In this document: in pieces, positions 12,040 to 26,960 of the stretch
Position numbering within the stretch: the first letter of the stretch is position 1
Layout of the letters: the number at the start of each line of letters is the position of its first letter
Made by a program: the position numbers and the translations under genes
From: Gymnothorax reevesii
Taxonomy: Eukaryota > Chordata > Actinopteri > Anguilliformes > Muraenidae
NCBI GenBank assembly: GCA_029721435.1
Contig: CM056580.1
Span: 75,045,367 to 75,109,366, forward strand
DNA length: 64,000 nucleotides
Direction: 5' to 3'
The notes under the pieces: model-generated
Database searches by the model: none
The model's input: only the letters and a program-made list of their open reading frames with translations
What the model was told of the DNA's origin: nothing

Positions 12040-15000
12040 GTAACTGGTTTTGCCTATGATGACTTCCAAGATGCTAGCCTGCTAGCTACTATTTCGGCAA
12101 ACTTAGAATGTAACCCCGGATAGCGGGGCCTCTTTGGTCGTCAGCCAGATTAGCGTTGAGATAACAGTGTCAAGAAAGACCGGGGACAAAACGGCCTAGT
12201 GATCAGTGTGGAGGGTAATTAATGTTTGCTAATTCTGGAACAAACCGCAAAGTGCTTTGCGGTTCGCTTGTATCAAGATAACGTTGACAAAATATAGAAA
12301 TTATTCAGCGTTGGGTTTTTTCTTTTCGTCTCAATACTTTTTTTTTCTGGTGACTGTGTGAAACAATTGATTTCTTCCTCCAAACCTGGATACCCTCAGT
12401 TAAGCTAACGCTTAGCTACGACTGCAATTGTGTATTAACTTAGCTGTCATTACATCACCAACATCAACGCAACGGACTCGAATTTAACTGCAGAATTCAG
12501 AACAGCGTCTTCAGCTGCAAATCGTTGTGTTTTGTAGGATTTATCAGCGTGTTTATGGTCAACGTTATAGCTAATAATGACCATCTTCAGCAGTGCAAGA
12601 TTGTCTGCGGAGCTAACGTTATAGCTATCGAGCTACCATGTAGGGCACCTCAGTTGCTCCAAGCCAAATTAACGTCATGTGCTATTTGAGAGACTGAGGA
12701 AGATTATACGGTAGCTTGGCCTATTATTCGTCAAGTTTCGGTAACGTTTATGTGAGTTTTTAACTCCTTGGGGCAACATTTAATTGTATAACTTACCCTC
12801 AACCTCTGAAGGCGTTTCTTAACTATCAAAGCCACTGGTCTGCGATGTAAACTTAATTTTGTCGGTGTTTAGGTTTAAGTTAACGAGTGACCCTGTTGGC
12901 TGACGACTATAAGCTGAATTCGTCTGGTTATTGTGGTTGGCCACGACAGCTGTTGAAAATTGGGGGAATACGTCCATTTGCCGTCCACGTGAATTCTTCT
13001 TTGGTTTTTTTGGTTATGAAGACAAAACATACATTCTTGGAGTCTCCTGTGAGGAAACGTGTCATGATGGTGCGTTCGATTTGGGATGGAAAACAAGGAA
13101 AGTGGGATTTCCCGTATCTCCCTAGAGAAAAATTGAAAAGAACACTCCTTAAATGGCTAAGATGGAAAACTCGGTCCTCTTGTCACTATGCCTACTTTCC
13201 CAGATCATGTCCTCTTCATCTGTGCAGGTTGTGAACTGTACAAAAGATGTTATACTTATCAACAAAGTGTTGTTTGGTATACCTCTGCCTGCTATACCTT
13301 CGTGAACCCTTAAAGTATGAAGCTTAAGCCTGCATACTCCTCCCAGCCTATAATATTGGCCCCCACATACCACAGACTTTAGGTGACCTTGATGTTTGAC
13401 CCCATGACCTCCAAAAACTAATCGTTCGACTATCCTCTTTGAGGAGTCGCCAAGGCGGTTTTCATAATGCTGATATGTCTCCTCACTTCCATCCCTAACG
13501 TCTCTTCGTCGTCACTTGGCTCCCAATATCGATCTGAGAGAAATTTGAGAGAGAGCTGGATGGATGCGGGAGCTGCCAAATGAGGAATCGTTCATTCCAT
13601 TATGCAACATCACATGAGGAGGTGCAGTATTTAAATGTCTCTCCACTTGATAAAAGGCTGCCGTATAGGATGCACCTGTGTTTCATCGCTTTAAGCTCCT
13701 CCAGGAACCTTCTCTCTCCTCGCTCTGCGTCTCTTTGAGGTGCATTTAACGGAAGATCCTCCATGATGGTGGGAGGAACAATTTGTAGGTTGTGGAAGGA
13801 GGGCGGACACAAAGCTTAATTTAGCTTAATGAAAGGCACCCCAGGTCTGATGTGAAGAGCCCTCCATTCCCTGAGTAGATATAGCAAGGACAAGATATTT
13901 GTGATGGATGGTGTGGCAGACATGCGCACAGATGGTAAACTGGAAAAGGGTGACCCTCCCGCCCACTGTGTGTGGCGGAGGCATTTTAAAAATGGATTTT
14001 ATCATAGTTAGGCTTTAGTTCACTTTAAAATGCAGGTATAGTGAGTGATCAAACCCAGAATTAGTTGTTGGGAAATGTTAGCGATTTGAGCAGTGAAAGT
14101 TCCTCAAAGATCAGCATATTGAGAAAGCAGCTGTTGTTGCTTGACAAAGTCAGTTGATGAAGCGAGTGCATGTTTCTCCCTTGGAAAACTCAAATGGAAT
14201 GGACTACTTTTAACTTAATAAGTGACGAAAATGATGCTATTACCCAGATAGGAGTTCTGAGTTTGGGCTACAAATCACAGGCAGCACAACACTTTATTAT
14301 ATTTTGAACATAGCTTGTTGTTACCGAATACGTTGAAAACGGGAAGAAAGCAAGTTGCTCTTTCCTGTGAATGTCTACTTCTAATGCATTTTCTAAATTC
14401 ACCTTTTCATATTTGGAGCTTGTCTCGGAAAACATGTTATGCAGTAGAACTATTCAGCCCTTATAAATGTAAAAAATGAAAACTTTTTAAGAGATTTGAT
14501 TTCATTCCATTGCAGGAAAATAAATGATAGTCATGAGACTATTTCAATGTGCCATTATCACTTCATTGTTCTGCTGTGTGTGTGGCATAAAAGAACTTTT
14601 ACTACATACAGCCAGCTGTCTCTCTTTGAAACAGGAGGCGGTTAGATCGACTTGAGCACTTCGTGCACTTAAAACCATCCTGATATTTTACTGGTTTCTA
14701 ACACACGTTTCAAACCGAAATGTGATTGTACTGCCACAAATCAATGAAGCAAATGTTTATGTTAATGTACTCACATGGAAATGGTGACGTCAGAAGATCT
14801 TGCTTCAGCTGCACCTTAGAAAATAAAAATTTTCAGATGAAAATGTTTGGAAATGAGGTCCCTTTGCCGCATCACAGCCGAGAACATGGAGACGTCAAAC
14901 AGTCAAGTTGCTTTCATCAGAAGAAGCCAAATTTAAATTTGTCTCTAGTCGTGCCACTATTTGTTCAATATATGACACCCTCGAATAGAAACATTTGCAC

Positions 15001-18000
15001 AAAAGAAGAGGCCAAGCAAATAAATTCAGGCAATGCATGATCCGTGCATTAATGACGAGCAAAAATTGGCCAGTTTTCTTGGAATCTGAGTCCTATCACC
15101 TTTGACTGCACAGCAGATGATTCACTGCAGGCTGTTCTTTTCTTGAATTTAATTCATCATATTGGCACTATGTTTTAAGTAGCCTTTAACATAGCCTCAA
15201 GGTGAATAACTTAGATAATTTATCATGCCAAATCTTTGTTTGACTGCCACTTGTTGTTTTGGAAACCAGTAAAATGCCAAAATGGTTCAAAGTGCTTGGA
15301 CAGTGCGATCACAAGTTGATCTGACTGCCTCCTGTTTTTTGAAAGCAATGGCTGGCTGTGTGAGTTGTTTCATGCTACTCGTGCAGCTGAACAATGTGGT
15401 GATAATGGCACAATGAAATTGTGTCCCTACTTCAGTTTACTTTTCCATAGTGTCGTAAGTGAGAATCCTGAAGGACTATGTTGTTCTTCTGAGCCTACGT
15501 GGTGCCTGTTGCTCAAACAGGCTCTGAAGATGAATGGGTGTATTTAGACAATGTACAAGGTTTCCTCAAGCAAGATTCCAGAGAAAAATCATATAGCTAA
15601 GTTTTTGACATGAAAAATGAAATGAAAAGTCCATACGAAGAGGTATTCAGGAGGACGGGCCCATATTCTTTTCCTGTTATCAACAAATGTTGTCACTACA
15701 ACAATCAAAGATGCTCTTCGCTGAAATTTGCCATTTAACAGGGCCAGTGTAAACCTTTTTGTGACTTAATCCTGAGGCTGAGTATCCCATTCCATGTACT
15801 ACATGCACAACTTTCCTGTTTATCTTTGCATGTCCTTGTGTTGTGTTTTTGATATCTTGCTTTGAATTTACAGGTCACAGAGACTGAAAAAGTGTCAAAA
15901 GTAAAGGAGTTGGTGTCTGATCGTTTGAATATACCACCCAATCAGCAGCGGCTGCTATATAAGGGGAAAACGCTGGCAGGTAAAAAGATAAAGAAGGAGG
16001 CTGCCAAGCCAATGTTGACATGGAGATTAAAAAAAAAAATTTTGAAGTATGTATTATGATTGGTCATTATAAGTAAAAAACTCATTGCAATATATTGCTT
16101 AACTGTAAAAACGTAAATAATTATGTATATATGCATAATATATTGAAATAAATACATTGAAACTAATTAATACTATTGTTGTCATTCCGTGACAATTTGC
16201 CTCTTGTAATTCCGTGACATTGACTTTTTGAAATTTCTTGCCCTTAAAGCAGGGTTAAAGTCAATATTTGTTTCTATAACTTACAGTATTAACAAAAAAC
16301 ACCTTAAATATGAACATATTGAAGTTTCATAACTATGATGGGAACATCACTTTCTGGATAGTTAAGCAAAACATGGAAAAAAAAACCATGTCAATTTTGT
16401 GTTTTAATTCCGCGATGGAGTAGTTTTTGCTTGTTTCTTCTATGAAAATTTCTCAAAAAATATATTTTCACTTAATAATATAAAAGAACAAGTTCATACC
16501 TTCAATATGACATATGATACTTGGTTTTATCTTATTTAGTTGTAGAGTTACAACCCAAAATGTAATGGGACTGTAATTCCGTGACAGCTTGGCGGCCCCC
16601 AGAAATTTCTCTGGAACATACCTCTCTCTGAATGTCTAAACTTTGTTGGAAACGGTGTCCTAACTGGTCAAACTTAATTTTTGACAATATGACCTTAAAG
16701 GCTGAGAAAAGTATGCAAGTTCAAGTTTTAAAGGTGTTAAATTTGATCTCAGTAACTTGTAACATTTCCGTGGTTTGTGCCTGCTTATTTACTATTGAAT
16801 GCAGTTCAGAAGAAAAATCTGAGATACTTCCAGGTGGCCATAGCATCACTGAGCTAATACAATACTGAAGATCATTGTTGTCAATAATATTAGTGGTGTG
16901 GTGTTGTTGTGAGTGGATTGGTCACGCATACTTCCTTGGGCCCTTTTTCTTAGATGAACATCGGTTGAGTGATTACTCCATTGGGCCTGATGCCAAGCTA
17001 AACTTGGTGGTACGGCCGGCAGGGGAACGGAGTGGACCATCCGGGGGGATGACTATGGCTGCAAACGGGGTGTGGCAGTCCCTCTCTGCTGTCCTGGCCA
17101 AACACTTTAGTCCCTCAGATGCAGCTAAAGTCCAGGAGCAGCTCATCAAGGTACTGTCCCTGTCCGCAGCATTCATTAACTCACAGCCAAACTTGCAGCC
17201 ACCATTACATTGACATGTTCCATTTCAAACTGACTGAATTTGCACAATGTAATACTGGCTATGTTTTACGAATATGGGTGCTTTCCTCCATTTGCCCCCT
17301 TCCTGATTTTATCTGTTCTTGCTTCTCTGTCACTTTAACGTTTCAGGTCCTCAAAACTAATTTTAATTTTAGATTTAGAATAAATCAAGTTTTTTAATGA
17401 TTTCATTTATGGAAGGAAAAAGGCTGTCCAACCCTACCTAGGACCATGTGAAAAAGAAATTGCTCCCTCTGGCACTAAATCAACCAATTGAGCAAATTTA
17501 ATTGTAACCCCCGGACAAAGTCGGGCGGATACTATGGATTCATGCTTGTCGTTTCTGCTGACGCCGCATCTGCGTCCGTAGACACTTCCTTGTGGACGCT
17601 CTCCAGACTGCCGTTTTTGACCGATAACTTTCATATTTGGTGTGGACATGTTATATTTCATTTGACACCTATCGATTTTGGTTGCCAGGGCAATAGTGTT
17701 GGCCGAAAAATGTGCTACAAAGGGGAGAGGCGGGTTTTCAAGGGCTGCACCCATGCAGACGCGGCCAACCGGACTGTCTGTTTGGTTATTGGGTTCAATG
17801 TCTCCAGACACTGCCAGCTGTGTTGAATCAAAATTTCACATAAATTGAACCTGTCTGATTCTATGCTTCCACCAAATGCAAAAGTAATTTTTTGTGCGAC
17901 CAGATTTCATTCAGAGTCAATTAAAGTCAAAGTCAAAGATGTGAATACACGCGAAAAAGATGCCAGTTTGGGCGAGGCGATGCAAATCGCGCGGGAGACA

Positions 18001-21000
18001 CGGCGCAACGTGAATGGCTTGTGCGCGCGGTGTGAATGCACAAAATTAGCCTTTAGTTTCATGTCAAAATATTCTCTTGTAAAAAATTCATGTGAGTAGA
18101 GCAGTGTTCTGAATAGCATCATTGCTACTAGCAGCAACATTGGCTAGCTAGGCTACCTAGCTTCATATTCAAGCTGCAATTAGCTGCAGTGCTTGAGACA
18201 ATTGGAATGCTAGTTACCTAGATTGGTGGCTAGCATGCTAGCTGTGTCAAATAACCTATGGATCTCAGTTTGACAACAAAATAGTGGTCTTGCTCAACAT
18301 CAGATTTGAAAACATTCAGTTTTGTAAATATTTTTACTCTCAATCTGGCAAAATGTTCATAAAGTAAAATGTTTGTGACGTTTTTGTTGCAACATTAGCG
18401 TCGCCATTTTGTTTATGACTTTGGAGATTGCAGGAAGTACTTCCCCTCGAGTGTAAATAAGGCTCAACTGGCATTGCTGTCCGGTCGGCAGTATGAATTC
18501 GCGTGTCAGTCCTCTGCCAGGTTGTTCTCCCATAGAGATGAATGGGATCTTTGCGCGAATAGGGTGGAAGATCTTCTTGACATCTATCAGTCTGGAAAGG
18601 GTCACAAAGCCATTTCTAAGGTTCTGGGACTCCAGAGAACCATGATGACAGCCATTGCCTGCAAATGGAGAAAACTTGGAACAGTGGTGAGTCCTCCCAG
18701 GTGCACATCAACGACTCATCCGACTGGTCAGAAAAGAACCCAGGCTAACATCTTAACAGCTGCAGGCCTCACTGCCTTTGATAAGGTCACTGTTCACCAT
18801 TCCAGTATATGGAAAAGACTGGGCTAAAATGACATCCACGGAAGAGCTGCAAGGCAAAACCCACTGCTGACCAGAAAGAACACATAGGCACATCTTACAT
18901 TTGCCAAAAAAAATCTCAATGACCACTAAGACTTTTGGGATAATATTCTGTGGACTGAGGAGTCAAAAATTGAACTTTTTGGAATACATGGGTTCTGTTA
19001 CATCTGTGTAAGGCTAACACGGCATTCCACAGTAAGAACATATGAACATCATACAATCAGTCAAATACAGTGGTAGTGTGATTGTCAGGGCTTGCTTTGC
19101 TGTTTCAGGGCCTAGGCAACTTTCCATTATTGATGGAACCATGAATTCCACTCAGTCTCTACTAGAAAGTCCTGAAGGAGATTGTCCAGCCATCAGTTTG
19201 TGAAGTAATGCTCAAGCCCAGTTGGGTAATGCAGCAGGACAATGATCCAAAGCATGCAAGCAGGTCTTTCTCAACAAAATTGTGGTTTCGGAGTAGCCCG
19301 GTCAAAGTCCTGACTTGAATCTGATCAAGATGTTATGACATGGCCTTAAACAGACAGTTCATGCTCAAAAAAACTTGAATGTAATGGAATTGGAACAATT
19401 CTGCCAAGAATCGTGTGCATCCATGACGATTTAAAAGACTCATTGCTAGTTGATGTTTGATTGCAGTTGTTGCTGTCAAGGGTGGCGAAGCCAGTTGTTG
19501 AATTTAGGTGCACATTTTTTATTTATTTATTTATTTTTTTACATGGGTGGCTGGTATAGGTTTATATTGATAGTTTCTTTTAAATAAATGAAACAATTTA
19601 ATAATTTAAAAGCTGTACTTTATATTTCCTTGCGTTGTCTTTCTCATTTTAAAATGGGTTCTATAATCCGAGGCATTTACATAAATGAAAGGAGCAAAGA
19701 GGAAGTTGGGAAGGGGGGCAATACTTTTTCACTGCTCTGTATTTTAGAGCTGCAAATTTTTCATGGACAGTGAATTTCAATTTGAAATTTGAACCAATCA
19801 TTCAATATTGATGAGAAATTCTAAGACTATTGATTGAACTATCAGTTTTACCTTTGCATTCAAAGTGGACAGTATGCATGACGCGGTCACTGTGACATGC
19901 ATTCCACTTCACCCTTAAACTGCTGATCACTGCTTTAGTCACCCGAGGTGCAAAATATATGAAGCAAAATTTCAGATTTCAGCCTTCAAAAGGACAATGA
20001 CTTTGTCAATTTTTAATGGGTAAATTAGTTGGCAGTGATCTTCATGCTTAGGTGTCATGTTAAAAATTGATTTGACTGAATTGCTTATCTGTTCGAATTT
20101 GTTCAAACTTGATTTTTGTGGAAAAGTGACAGCTGTAGTCTGTGCCTTGCTGTTAAAGCCTCTTATAGTGATGTAAGTGATGATTGCTCATGAATTTTAA
20201 TTTTGAAAGAACAATGACCACTGAGGAAACCCCCGCACTGGACCAACCAATCGTGTAACTTCATGACTCAATCAGTCACCTGCTCAGACTTACGCATTGA
20301 TGTCAAGCTTACCCGTTCTATTCGGGTCCCGCCAAAAACAAGCAAGCAAACGAACTTGGCACGGGCGGTCATTATTTAGATTTTTGGAGCACCATTACAG
20401 GATCTTTAGTGTATTCAGAATATCCATCTCACACAGGATTTCCCAAACGGTTTCTTCTACATTCGGCCTGCAGATGTTTTTCTGCCCTATCGAGGCTACT
20501 TATCGCATTTCAAGGACCCAGACTGGTTGCAGTTCACCGGATGCATGTATGGAAGGTTTTGCTGTGGCTCTCAACCTTGGTCTTATTATGCTGCATTTTC
20601 TTTCTGCCCCTATTGAATTCTCATAATTTTAGCAGGCAGACCTTTTTTTTTTTTTTTAAGTAGATGCTTTCATATAGGATTACTTGAACCCCTAAATCAC
20701 ATACTGCCAGAGATGGCTATGGATACTGTGAATAGCTTTCCTATGGGTGAGCAGTGCATATTGATCTATGTTTTGAACAATGCACTTATTAGTTTGCATA
20801 AAATTGAAATTAAAGGTTAAAATTCACTAGTATGAATCCTAATTGGTGAAGGCATGGACACCTGGCGACAAAGCCTCACCATCTGGATAATGAATTTAAA
20901 TAAAGAGAATGACTTGGAAGTAAACTTGTATTGTGTGGAATTTTAAGGAAAAGATCATTGGAAATTATTATGTATTTACCTAGCAAGGAGCCCAGTAATC

Positions 21001-21503
21001 TGTCTTCTATTTGATACCATTTAATGTATTCGGTGGCAGCAATAGTGCAAACAAGCACATGAACAAATAATGTTAAAACTGAGGTTGGGGCAAAAACAGG
21101 CACACACTGGGGTCTCCTTGGACTGAAGTTGAGAACCACCATTGTTGTAGATGCGTTTCTAAGAGAGTAAGACATCCTTTGAATTTTGTGAAAATTCAGT
21201 GTTGAAGAGATGAAATGTTGTTTGGCAACTTTACCTTTAATCAGACTATGCACGAACAAAGCGATATTAAAAGAGCATTTTTCTGCCTTGGTGCACTCCT
21301 GAACATTTTGTGTAATGTCACTACCTGGAATATTGGATGCATGTAACTGTTATCCTGTTTTACTCTCTCTTAACTCAGTGTTTTTCCCATTGTAGGATTA
21401 TGAAAGGTCCCTAAGGCAGCTAAGTCTGGATGACATTGAGCGTCTTGCTGGTCGACTTCTACACCCCAACACAGAGGGCATGGACACCTCTTACATGGAC
21501 TGA
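11992..21503 (+). CDS. ubl4a: Ubiquitin-like protein 4A, complete gene (4 coding exons, 152 aa)
   Basis: UBL4A (mammalian Get5 counterpart) is a cytosolic/nuclear subunit of the BAG6-UBL4A-GET4 complex. It recruits SGTA through its ubiquitin-like domain and helps pass tail-anchored membrane proteins to GET3 for insertion into the ER. The joined exons (11992-12039, 15874-15979, 16954-17150, 21396-21503; 459 bp) keep frame across three GT-AG introns. Residues 1-73 form the ubiquitin-like fold, starting MMLTVKPLQGKECTLQ, with RLLYKGKTLAD and LSDYSIGPDAKLNLVV; Lys48 matches the mammalian position. After a variable linker (about 74-90), residues 91-117 and 118-141 (DYERSLRQLSLDDIERLAGR) form the conserved C-terminal BAG6-binding (TUGS) helices. 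Length is close to human UBL4A (157 aa). Two ATG codons are adjacent at the start; the first gives the better alignment. Intron 3 holds a dead Tc1 element. rab7 lies downstream in convergent orientation. Confidence 0.95.
12040..15873 (+). other. ubl4a: ubl4a intron 1
   Basis: GTAACT donor and TTTACAG acceptor. The first 600 bp are enriched in GCTAGC-, AGCTAACG- and TAACGTTA-type words. A 115-codon open frame around 12887-13234 has no recognised domain and is probably chance. No other gene recognised. Confidence 0.7.
15874..15979 (+). CDS. ubl4a: ubl4a coding exon 2
   Basis: 106 bp after a TTTACAG acceptor, ending CTGGCAG|GTAAAA. Encodes the helix and central strands of the ubiquitin-like domain, including QQRLLYKGK. 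Leaves one base (G) to be completed by exon 3 into Asp52. Confidence 0.95.
16178..16590. repeat. Cluster of ATTCCGTGAC words in ubl4a intron 2
   Basis: The 10-mer ATTCCGTGAC occurs at 16184, 16209 and 16576, with a variant ATTCCGCGAT at 16407, all on the plus strand within 410 bp. The first occurrence sits in TGTCATTCCGTGACA, which is nearly palindromic. The first and last copies could mark the ends of an unrecognised inserted element. No target duplication or coding capacity was found. Confidence 0.45.
16954..17150 (+). CDS. ubl4a: ubl4a coding exon 3
   Basis: 197 bp between TTTTTCTTAG and AAG|GTACTG. Completes the ubiquitin-like domain (LSDYSIGPDAKLNLVV), then a Gly/Ser/Pro linker and the helix GVWQSLSAVLAKHFSPSDAA. 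Ends in phase 0. Confidence 0.96.
17446..19743 (+). mobile_element. Decayed Tc1-like transposon relic 3 in ubl4a intron 3
   Basis: The right terminus (about 19711-19743, GGGGGCAATACTTTTTCACT) is complementary to a degraded left terminus near 17449-17471 (GTGAAAAAGAAATTGCTCCC). Between them lies a plus-strand transposase relic beginning near 18560. The left-to-transposase distance of about 1.1 kb is longer than usual for Tc1, and the extra sequence (about 17500-18470) looks like a second inserted repeat with a CG-rich core at 17940-18035. The element sits wholly inside an intron and shares its host gene's orientation. Confidence 0.7.
18561..19470 (+). pseudogene. Tc1 transposase pseudogene (in relic 3)
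   Basis: Reads from EDLLDIYQSGKGHKAISKVL (helix-turn-helix DNA-binding region) through TVHHSSIWKRLG, a region equivalent to LWTEESKIELFG (first catalytic position is Glu where Asp is expected) and QQDNDPKHA-like remnants near 19230. Multiple stops (for example after KRLG near 18825) and frameshifts make it non-functional. Confidence 0.75.
19744..21395 (+). other. ubl4a: Right part of ubl4a intron 3
   Basis: Non-coding up to the TTGTAG acceptor of exon 4. A poly-T tract occurs at 20644-20658. No gene or nameable element recognised. Confidence 0.5.
21396..21503 (+). CDS. ubl4a: ubl4a coding exon 4 and stop
   Basis: 108 bp after CCCATTGTAG. Encodes residues 118-152: the BAG6-binding helix LSLDDIERLAGRLLHP followed by a short divergent tail and TGA at 21501-21503. 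Confidence 0.95.
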   Translation, partial: DYERSLRQLSLDDIERLAGRLLHPNTEGMDTSYMD

Positions 21504-22310
21504 TATTGTCTCAGTGGGCTTCATTTAAGATTCCCCAAGACCACCTGGTCAGTTTGAAGGAGGCAGAGGGGGGGGTCACTTGAGAATGGACCTTTTTAAA
21601 GTTACGTCTCTCCCTCTGCCATCACGTTCGTCTCAACTTATATGGTGGATACATGAACGCTGCCATCATCGCAATCGTCTCAGATGCAGTGAAAAGTGCG
21701 TCACTGCGGCTGAAGGGTAAAGGATATGCTGCTTGCATTGCAAGTATCTCATTGGATAGGAAAATGTCTTGAGAGATGAATGTCATTAACTGCAAACTAA
21801 AATGTTTTGGAGGTTATGGAGGTTGTACTGTGGCTGACCACGGAGAAAACTTCTGACAGTATTGATGCTTGGAGAAATCGCTGCACGTTTTGTACATATT
21901 TGTTTATATAGCCGAACAGTAAAGTGGGAGGATGAGATGTCATACGGTCATTATTCCTGATGGGCTTTATTTTAATGTGGAGCAGCACGCAGGTGTTTTC
22001 CCACAGAATGATGCCACAACTGATGGAACTGCTTCGAAGGAAGCTTGAGTATAGCAGTAACTTTATGGGGACGCAAAAGCACACCACTAGAGAATCAATG
22101 TCATAAATGTACCTTTTATTTAACTTGCTTTGACAAAAATTATATTAAGATGATATAACATTGCAGTTCAGCCCGATAGATGAGGTCTCTAACTACAGAA
22201 TACGTTGCGGTTAAACTTTTAATTTTGTTCATAGTCTTATAAAATTCATCAGGATTTCGATCATTTAGTGTAAATGTACAAATGCTCAATAAAGATGAGG
22301 AGGAGGGCTG
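21504..22310 (+). other. ubl4a: ubl4a 3'UTR (probable)
   Basis: Follows the stop codon without any splice-like break and reaches an AATAAA at 22288-22293. The cleavage site is inferred to lie 15-25 bp further on. Confidence 0.6.
22288..22293 (+). terminator. Candidate polyadenylation signal of ubl4a
   Basis: AATAAA, followed within 30 bp by a GT-rich stretch. It lies 785 bp after the ubl4a stop codon. An earlier cleavage site cannot be excluded. Confidence 0.55.
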
Positions 22311-22640
22311 GCCGTGCGGCCCTGTGTACAGGGCTCAGTCAGATCTCCACTCTATAGGGTGGCAACAGCAGCAAGCAACTTCAGCTTCCCTCTTGGGTCT
22401 CATTTTGAGCTCCTGTCAATCCAATGGTGTATTAATACATTGCATCTTTGTGTGCATCTTGGCAGAATTACAAAAAATAAAAAAAAAAACAGCATTTTTA
22501 TCTTATATATCCTGAATGGTAAAGGACGTAGATGTAACTTGGCTATAAAAATGAGGCAGTGTTTAAAGAGGGAGCTGACACTAGCCAAAGGAAGTAATTT
22601 GATTGGGAATATACAAGAATGTGGCAGAAATACTTAGGCC

Positions 22641-22646
22641 TTTATT
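22641..22646 (-). terminator. Candidate polyadenylation signal of rab7
   Basis: AATAAA on the minus strand, 845 bp past the rab7 stop codon. With this site the two convergent transcripts would end about 330 bp apart. Inference from position. Confidence 0.4.
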
Positions 22647-23490
22647 GGAACATATCCGTCTAATATGGGAAAGTTCCCAAGTACATCATCCAAGTGATAA
22701 CCAGTTAGTCTTCCTAGAATAGATGGCCTTCCTTTTCCCATCCCCCTATCAGTCTTTAACTTTCTCTTCCTCAATGTAGTCACCTAGTCAGAGCTATGCT
22801 TTGATGGTGAACACACACCACTGTCACAGTCCCATTCTCTGAACTCCTAACAGCAGATCAGCAGTTTTAGAGGACCATCAGCGCTGATTGAATATTTCCT
22901 ACAGCTCATTTTTACAGTACATAATTGTCCCCCAAAAGTTTGATCAGATTGATTAAAAGGAAATGCACTACTGTAGTGTATACAACTGGGATTATATTAG
23001 TGACTCTCCAATAAAGTAAATCAGTCCTGCCAGCGGTTATAACAAAATTACAGAGAAAAATCTGTGAGATGAAAGGCACAAAGATGGGTGGGGAGGCACT
23101 CCATAATTTTCATGGCTGTCTCCAATACGATGGTACAGTACAATGAGTTGATAAAAAGTAATTAACAATATTACAAAGAAAAGACAACTGTAACTGATAA
23201 AAATTGTGACTGGAATTCCATCAACATTTTCAGAATAAGTAATCTCAAGTGCGGTACTCTTCAGGTGAACGCTGCACAAATGAGCTTCCTGGTTTTGACT
23301 TCCGCTCAAACATTTAAGTTTGAGGACGGGGGAAGAAAAAAAAATTGACTGCATCTTTTTTTTTTTTTTCACCTGGAACCATCACACAGGGCGTAAGGGG
23401 AAAACATCCAGGATGTACAGCTGTAAACCTGCCCCTCCCCTTATAGCATCTCCCCCTCTCCCATTCTTCATCCTCCTCTGCTCCACATTC

Positions 23491-25331
<1,841 letters not shown>

Positions 25332-26836
25332 ACTGGTCTTACAGGAGCTGAGGAGGAAGAGTTCATTCATATTGACATCTAGCTACACCTTCAACCAACT
25401 TCTCAAAAACGTAAGGAAAATCCAAGGTTAAGAATGTAAACTTGCTCCCATACTTTTTGTTCCAAGCATCATTCATTGTCTAACCCATCATTCCTAGTAA
25501 GGGTCGCATGGAATAGCAACCCCCATAACGTCCCACGCCCCTGTCAGCGATTTGTTCAATGCAATACTGAGACCTAAGCGATGCTGTAAATACCACGGGA
25601 ACTTCAGCCCCGTTCTTGCGCTGCATCTGACTGATTAGATATTGTGAGGTTTGATTTGGAAGCCCAAATTTTGCCGATTTATGCCTTTTATGTAAAAATT
25701 GGATCATTTTCAGGCAATGAAATTTACACTTGAAAATTTAACATGACTTCCTCCTACACCCGACAAAATATTTGATGGTTCAAACAGGTTCTCCGTGATG
25801 TCTTCTGCTAGAAAAGTATCACTTCGAGTTATTATGGGCCTGCGGAGACCATAATATATGCAGCGCAAAAGTTGGTAGACCCACTTTTTAATGAGGGCAA
25901 TCAAAATCCTCATCGTAATCCAAAGTAGCAAAGAAGTGTGGCCCTAAATAATACGATGTGGACCTGCCTAAAAGATATTTTATTACCTCGCCCCGGGGTG
26001 AAGGGTTGTTTTGGTCAAGTTTGTTCGTAACAACTTTGTCTCAGCACAGTACACCCCTCAAGAATCTTTATATCATAGACATGACTTTCTGCAATAAAGT
26101 CACTTAAATTGGTCCAGTGGTCTTCACTGAGCTTAGAACCCATGTTTACATACTTTTTTCAGTGGTTTGAGAACAGCCACCTGGTGGCGCTATACCTTCA
26201 AATTAGCTAGAAGGATCGCAGAAAAAACAAAGGAAATATGTCACTAGCCATGCCCTCGGCATACCCTGCAAATTTCATGAAATTCTAAAAAACTTAAATT
26301 TTTGGTCATTTTTGAGTGTCAGTGGAAAAGGTCGCAATTTCACGAATGTATTTCCTATGGGAAGATTGGGACAAGATAGGACATTTTTCAGCCACTAAAT
26401 TCTGAATATCTTTTGACTGAAATATGCTAGAGACATAATTCAAAGAGGAAAATTATCCGTGACAAAGCCTTTAATCACATGATACTACCAGATACTTTGA
26501 TTCTCTTATTCAACTTGAAATTTTATGGGGGTTGCTTCATGGAGGCTGGAGCTTATCCCAGCACGAGTGAAAGGCAGGAACATACTCTGACCAATCCGTC
26601 ATTGTAGGGATCACACACCATTCTCTATTACTCATACCAAGAGGCAATTAAAAGCCGATCATTCTGACATGACTTCGACCAGTGGGAGAAAACACACATA
26701 AATCCAGGGAGTATGTTAACTTCATGTTCCAAGCATCAAGATTTGCAAATTGGCACAATTCTTCAGAATAAAGACTAAGTGGGAATAATCGGCCAAATCC
26801 ATTGGTGGAACAAACGCTCATCAAGAGTTTCACCAT

Positions 26837-26960
26837 CAGGGGTGCGTTTCCCAAAAGCAGAGTTGCTAACTAGATTGGCAACTTACATGGTTCTCCCATT
26901 CACAGTCAGTGGTTCCAACTGTGTAAATTGGCATCTGTGCTTTTGGGAAACGCACCCCAG
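26837..26960. repeat. Short inverted-repeat element (GGGGTGCGTTTCCCAAAAGC ends)
   Basis: About 124 bp with nearly perfect terminal inverted repeats of about 20 bp: left GGGGTGCGTTTCCCAAAAGC, right the exact complement. I recognise this as a frequent miniature DNA element in fish. A clear target duplication was not found, so the superfamily is open. Confidence 0.75.

Noticed and set aside
12887..13234. 115-codon open frame in ubl4a intron 1
   Set aside because: No recognisable domain, competing open frames on both strands, and no splice context linking it to a gene.
26150..26430. Possible relative of the 142-bp array (CCACCTGGTGGCGCTATACC)
   Set aside because: Only the short GGTGGCGCTA core matches; the rest does not follow the array unit, so I did not group them.
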